The translations under genes and the position numbers were made by a program. Of a stretch of 6,088 nt of DNA, positions 5,501 to 6,088 are shown in pieces (within the stretch, counting starts at the first letter, position 1; every line of letters starts with the position of its first letter). The notes below the pieces were generated by a model. That model was not told the origin of the DNA. It did no database searches and saw nothing but the letters and a program-made list of their open reading frames with translations. The stretch is from an uncultured Lysobacter sp. GTDB lineage: Bacteria > Pseudomonadota > Gammaproteobacteria > Xanthomonadales > Xanthomonadaceae. The DNA lies in contig CAMLID010000133.1 of NCBI GenBank assembly GCA_946480055.1, forward strand, positions 1 to 6,088. Reading direction: 5' to 3'.

Positions 5501-6088
5501 GGTCGGGCGAGATCTGGCAGTCGCGCAAGGACGGCGCCGAGTTCCTGTGCTGGCTGCAGAGCAGCGCCGTACTCGACGCCGGCGGCCAGCGCAGCCACTA
5601 CGTCGCCGTGCTCGGCGACATCACCGACCAGAAGCGCGCCGAGCAGGAACTGCGCTATCTCGCCAACTACGACACCCTCACCAGTCTGCCCAACCGCACC
5701 CTGCTCTCGGAGCGGCTGTCGCGCGCGATCGTGCGGGCGCGCCGTCAGGGCCACCGCATCGCGGTGCTGTTCCTGGACCTGGACCGCTTCAAGGACATCA
5801 ACGACTCGCTCGGCCACGCCGCCGGCGACCGCATCCTGCGCGCCGCCGCCACGCGCCTGCAGGAAACCGTCGGAGCCGAGCACACCGTCGCCCGCCTGGG
5901 CGGCGACGAGTTCACCGTAGTGCTGGAGAACATCGACACGCCGGAGGATGCCGAAGCGATCGCGCGCCGCCTGCTGCGCGCGTTCGAGACCCCGCTGGAC
6001 TTCGATGAGCGCCACGACGTTTCGATCTCGCCCTCGATCGGCATCAGCCTCTACCCCGACCACGCCCAGGTGCCGACCGACCTGCTCA
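2437..6088 (+). CDS. Periplasmic beta-propeller/Y_Y_Y sensor fused to PAS-PAS-GGDEF (partial, 3' end outside window)
   Basis: A membrane-bound diguanylate cyclase candidate that would make c-di-GMP from two GTP in response to a periplasmic signal. The frame is open from 2437 to the right edge (1217 residues, no stop). Domains: signal peptide 1-33 (hydrophobic 13-28, AAA cleavage region); 14 reg_prop-type repeats 36-665, with W-[VIL]-G signatures at W65, W110, W154, W198, W234, W280, W328, W378, W421, W463, W511, W558 and W605 and a W-less last unit near 650; Y_Y_Y domain about 672-777 (ALDFAPDSSIRYRYRMDGFD; NRDGVWT); transmembrane helix 787-805; PAS/PAC about 826-943 (GTARDIT) and 949-1064 (GDITDQKRAEQ); GGDEF domain from about 1074. 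Catalytic motifs are intact: DxLTxLPNR from D1079, D1114, N1122, D1131 and GGDEF 1155-1159. The inhibitory RxxD position reads GAEH, so that site appears absent. The GTG at 2437 (or 2443) is chosen because it yields a complete signal peptide and an upstream in-frame stop lies at 2362-2364; there is no clear Shine-Dalgarno sequence. An EAL domain may follow beyond the window. Confidence 0.93.
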   Translation, partial: MSVRLPCPAVIRLAGLLSALLALAGTVLPAAAATRDYYFTRLGSDVGLAQNSVTALAQDTQGFVWVGTQGGLHRYDGQRFVPYRHDPRDPASLPDSYITALTLESDRALWVGTYSEYVARLDLGTGRIQRYPAPAGSQASRQVMTLLYRAGRVWIGSLAGLERLDPASGRRQTLLKLPDTVRDRPWQKLVSDMDGNVWYGNGTGLYRIGMDDRVELIDPQPVASLLRDHRGQVWIGRNDGLYRLHSNGRSLIRALPAEANLPAPSTDVRAIVEAPDHRLWLSMFGDGLRRYDPDTGRVEPVREDAGIDAGLPEDTIASLMIDHGGLLWVGGTFRGVALADPRGTRFSYVLDLDSGRPRNAAADDSMRALIEDDSGGLWLGTDNARLLRYDLAQDRFDDYTAQVGVGVRVMAFGRSDRGRLWVATSQGLQRLDPATRKLERIDLGPYSAAPLRSMIVARDGTLWLGCSGKGALRYDPASGAIAHYGYREGDARGLSHPVVHALLEDRRGRIWFGTGDGLDLLEPASGRMRHYRHRANNPDSLPGNLVRALHESADGTVWIGGHAGLSRTVERGGEIRFAHPLGAALNERPVPVVFTIAEAPNGRLWLGTDAGILRFDVMPGWVRRYGLADGLQDLEFNGGALTRLHDGRFVFGGVRGLNLFSPTRMLDSRYTPPVRLLGAWIGAEATVDSGALWQPAQLDVPAAAGILRLRVGALDFAPDSSIRYRYRMDGFDRGWIENGMRRDITYTRLPAGRYTFRAQATNRDGVWTSRELVIPIHVAPPLWRHPMVILAAALALIALLASAGWRWHRARQRERGYFQQIREREERLKLALWASGEQFWDYDLARREMHRMRVDEQHAQTPDIGVQTHVVDDHEIHADDQQRVLDLLKQHLRGDAALFLSEHRIRNPGGGWSWVRARGRVVERDAKGRALRVAGTARDITASRSAERDRRISSEVLRSMAEAVAVIDRDFNFISINPAFTHMTGYGDAEVIGRSASLLDSRQHDPEFYREMRAELERSGRWSGEIWQSRKDGAEFLCWLQSSAVLDAGGQRSHYVAVLGDITDQKRAEQELRYLANYDTLTSLPNRTLLSERLSRAIVRARRQGHRIAVLFLDLDRFKDINDSLGHAAGDRILRAAATRLQETVGAEHTVARLGGDEFTVVLENIDTPEDAEAIARRLLRAFETPLDFDERHDVSISPSIGISLYPDHAQVPTDLL

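Noticed and set aside
3273..6008. Long plus-strand open frame of 911 codons
   Set aside because: It is an Arg/Pro/Ala-rich translation without domains and overlaps the sensor gene out of frame. The sensor frame has clear propeller, Y_Y_Y, PAS and GGDEF motifs. High GC content leaves shadow frames open.
4246..6063. Long minus-strand open frame of 605 codons opposite the sensor gene
   Set aside because: It is an antisense shadow of the PAS-GGDEF coding region, Val/Ala/Gly-rich with no recognisable motif.
2437..6088. Hybrid two-component histidine kinase
   Set aside because: The propeller and Y_Y_Y sensor is typical of such kinases, but after the membrane helix there are PAS and GGDEF domains and no H-box or ATPase motifs within the window.

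Overview
The window is GC-rich DNA from a gammaproteobacterium, most likely a member of the Xanthomonadaceae/Lysobacteraceae (Lysobacter-like). Three things suggest this: strong G/C preference at third codon positions, GTAG-type short palindromic repeats of the kind known from Stenotrophomonas and relatives, and a ygfB-pepP gene pair. The genus is an inference; no rRNA or other taxonomic marker is present.

Layout from left to right. Positions 1-84 hold no recognisable gene. Positions 86-401 carry five copies of a short palindromic repeat, all in the same orientation and of two alternating types (A-B-A-B-A), which together form a compound tandem repeat of roughly 140 bp. It starts 30 nt beyond the stop codon of pepP, so it probably lies in the 3' end of that transcript. 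Positions 432-1766 (minus strand) encode Xaa-Pro aminopeptidase P with a complete two-metal active site. Directly upstream in the same operon, 16 nt away, is a YgfB/UPF0149-family protein (minus strand, starting at about 2331). A divergent intergenic region of about 105 bp follows, with a GC-rich dyad at 2364-2388 and weak promoter-like hexamers on both strands.

From 2437 to the right edge, one large plus-strand gene stays open and runs out of the window. It encodes at least 1217 residues: signal peptide, 14 beta-propeller-type repeats (probably two seven-bladed propellers), a Y_Y_Y domain, one transmembrane helix, two PAS domains and a GGDEF diguanylate cyclase domain cut off by the window edge. 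The architecture suggests a periplasmic ligand sensor that controls cytoplasmic cyclic-di-GMP production. An EAL domain may follow outside the window.

The minus-strand pair are housekeeping-type cytosolic proteins, and nothing links them functionally to the divergent c-di-GMP sensor. I see no defence system, CRISPR array, transposase, tRNA or rRNA. The items most worth a second look are the alternating repeat array, the 14-blade sensor fused to a diguanylate cyclase without a recognisable RxxD inhibitory site, and the dyad between the divergent genes.
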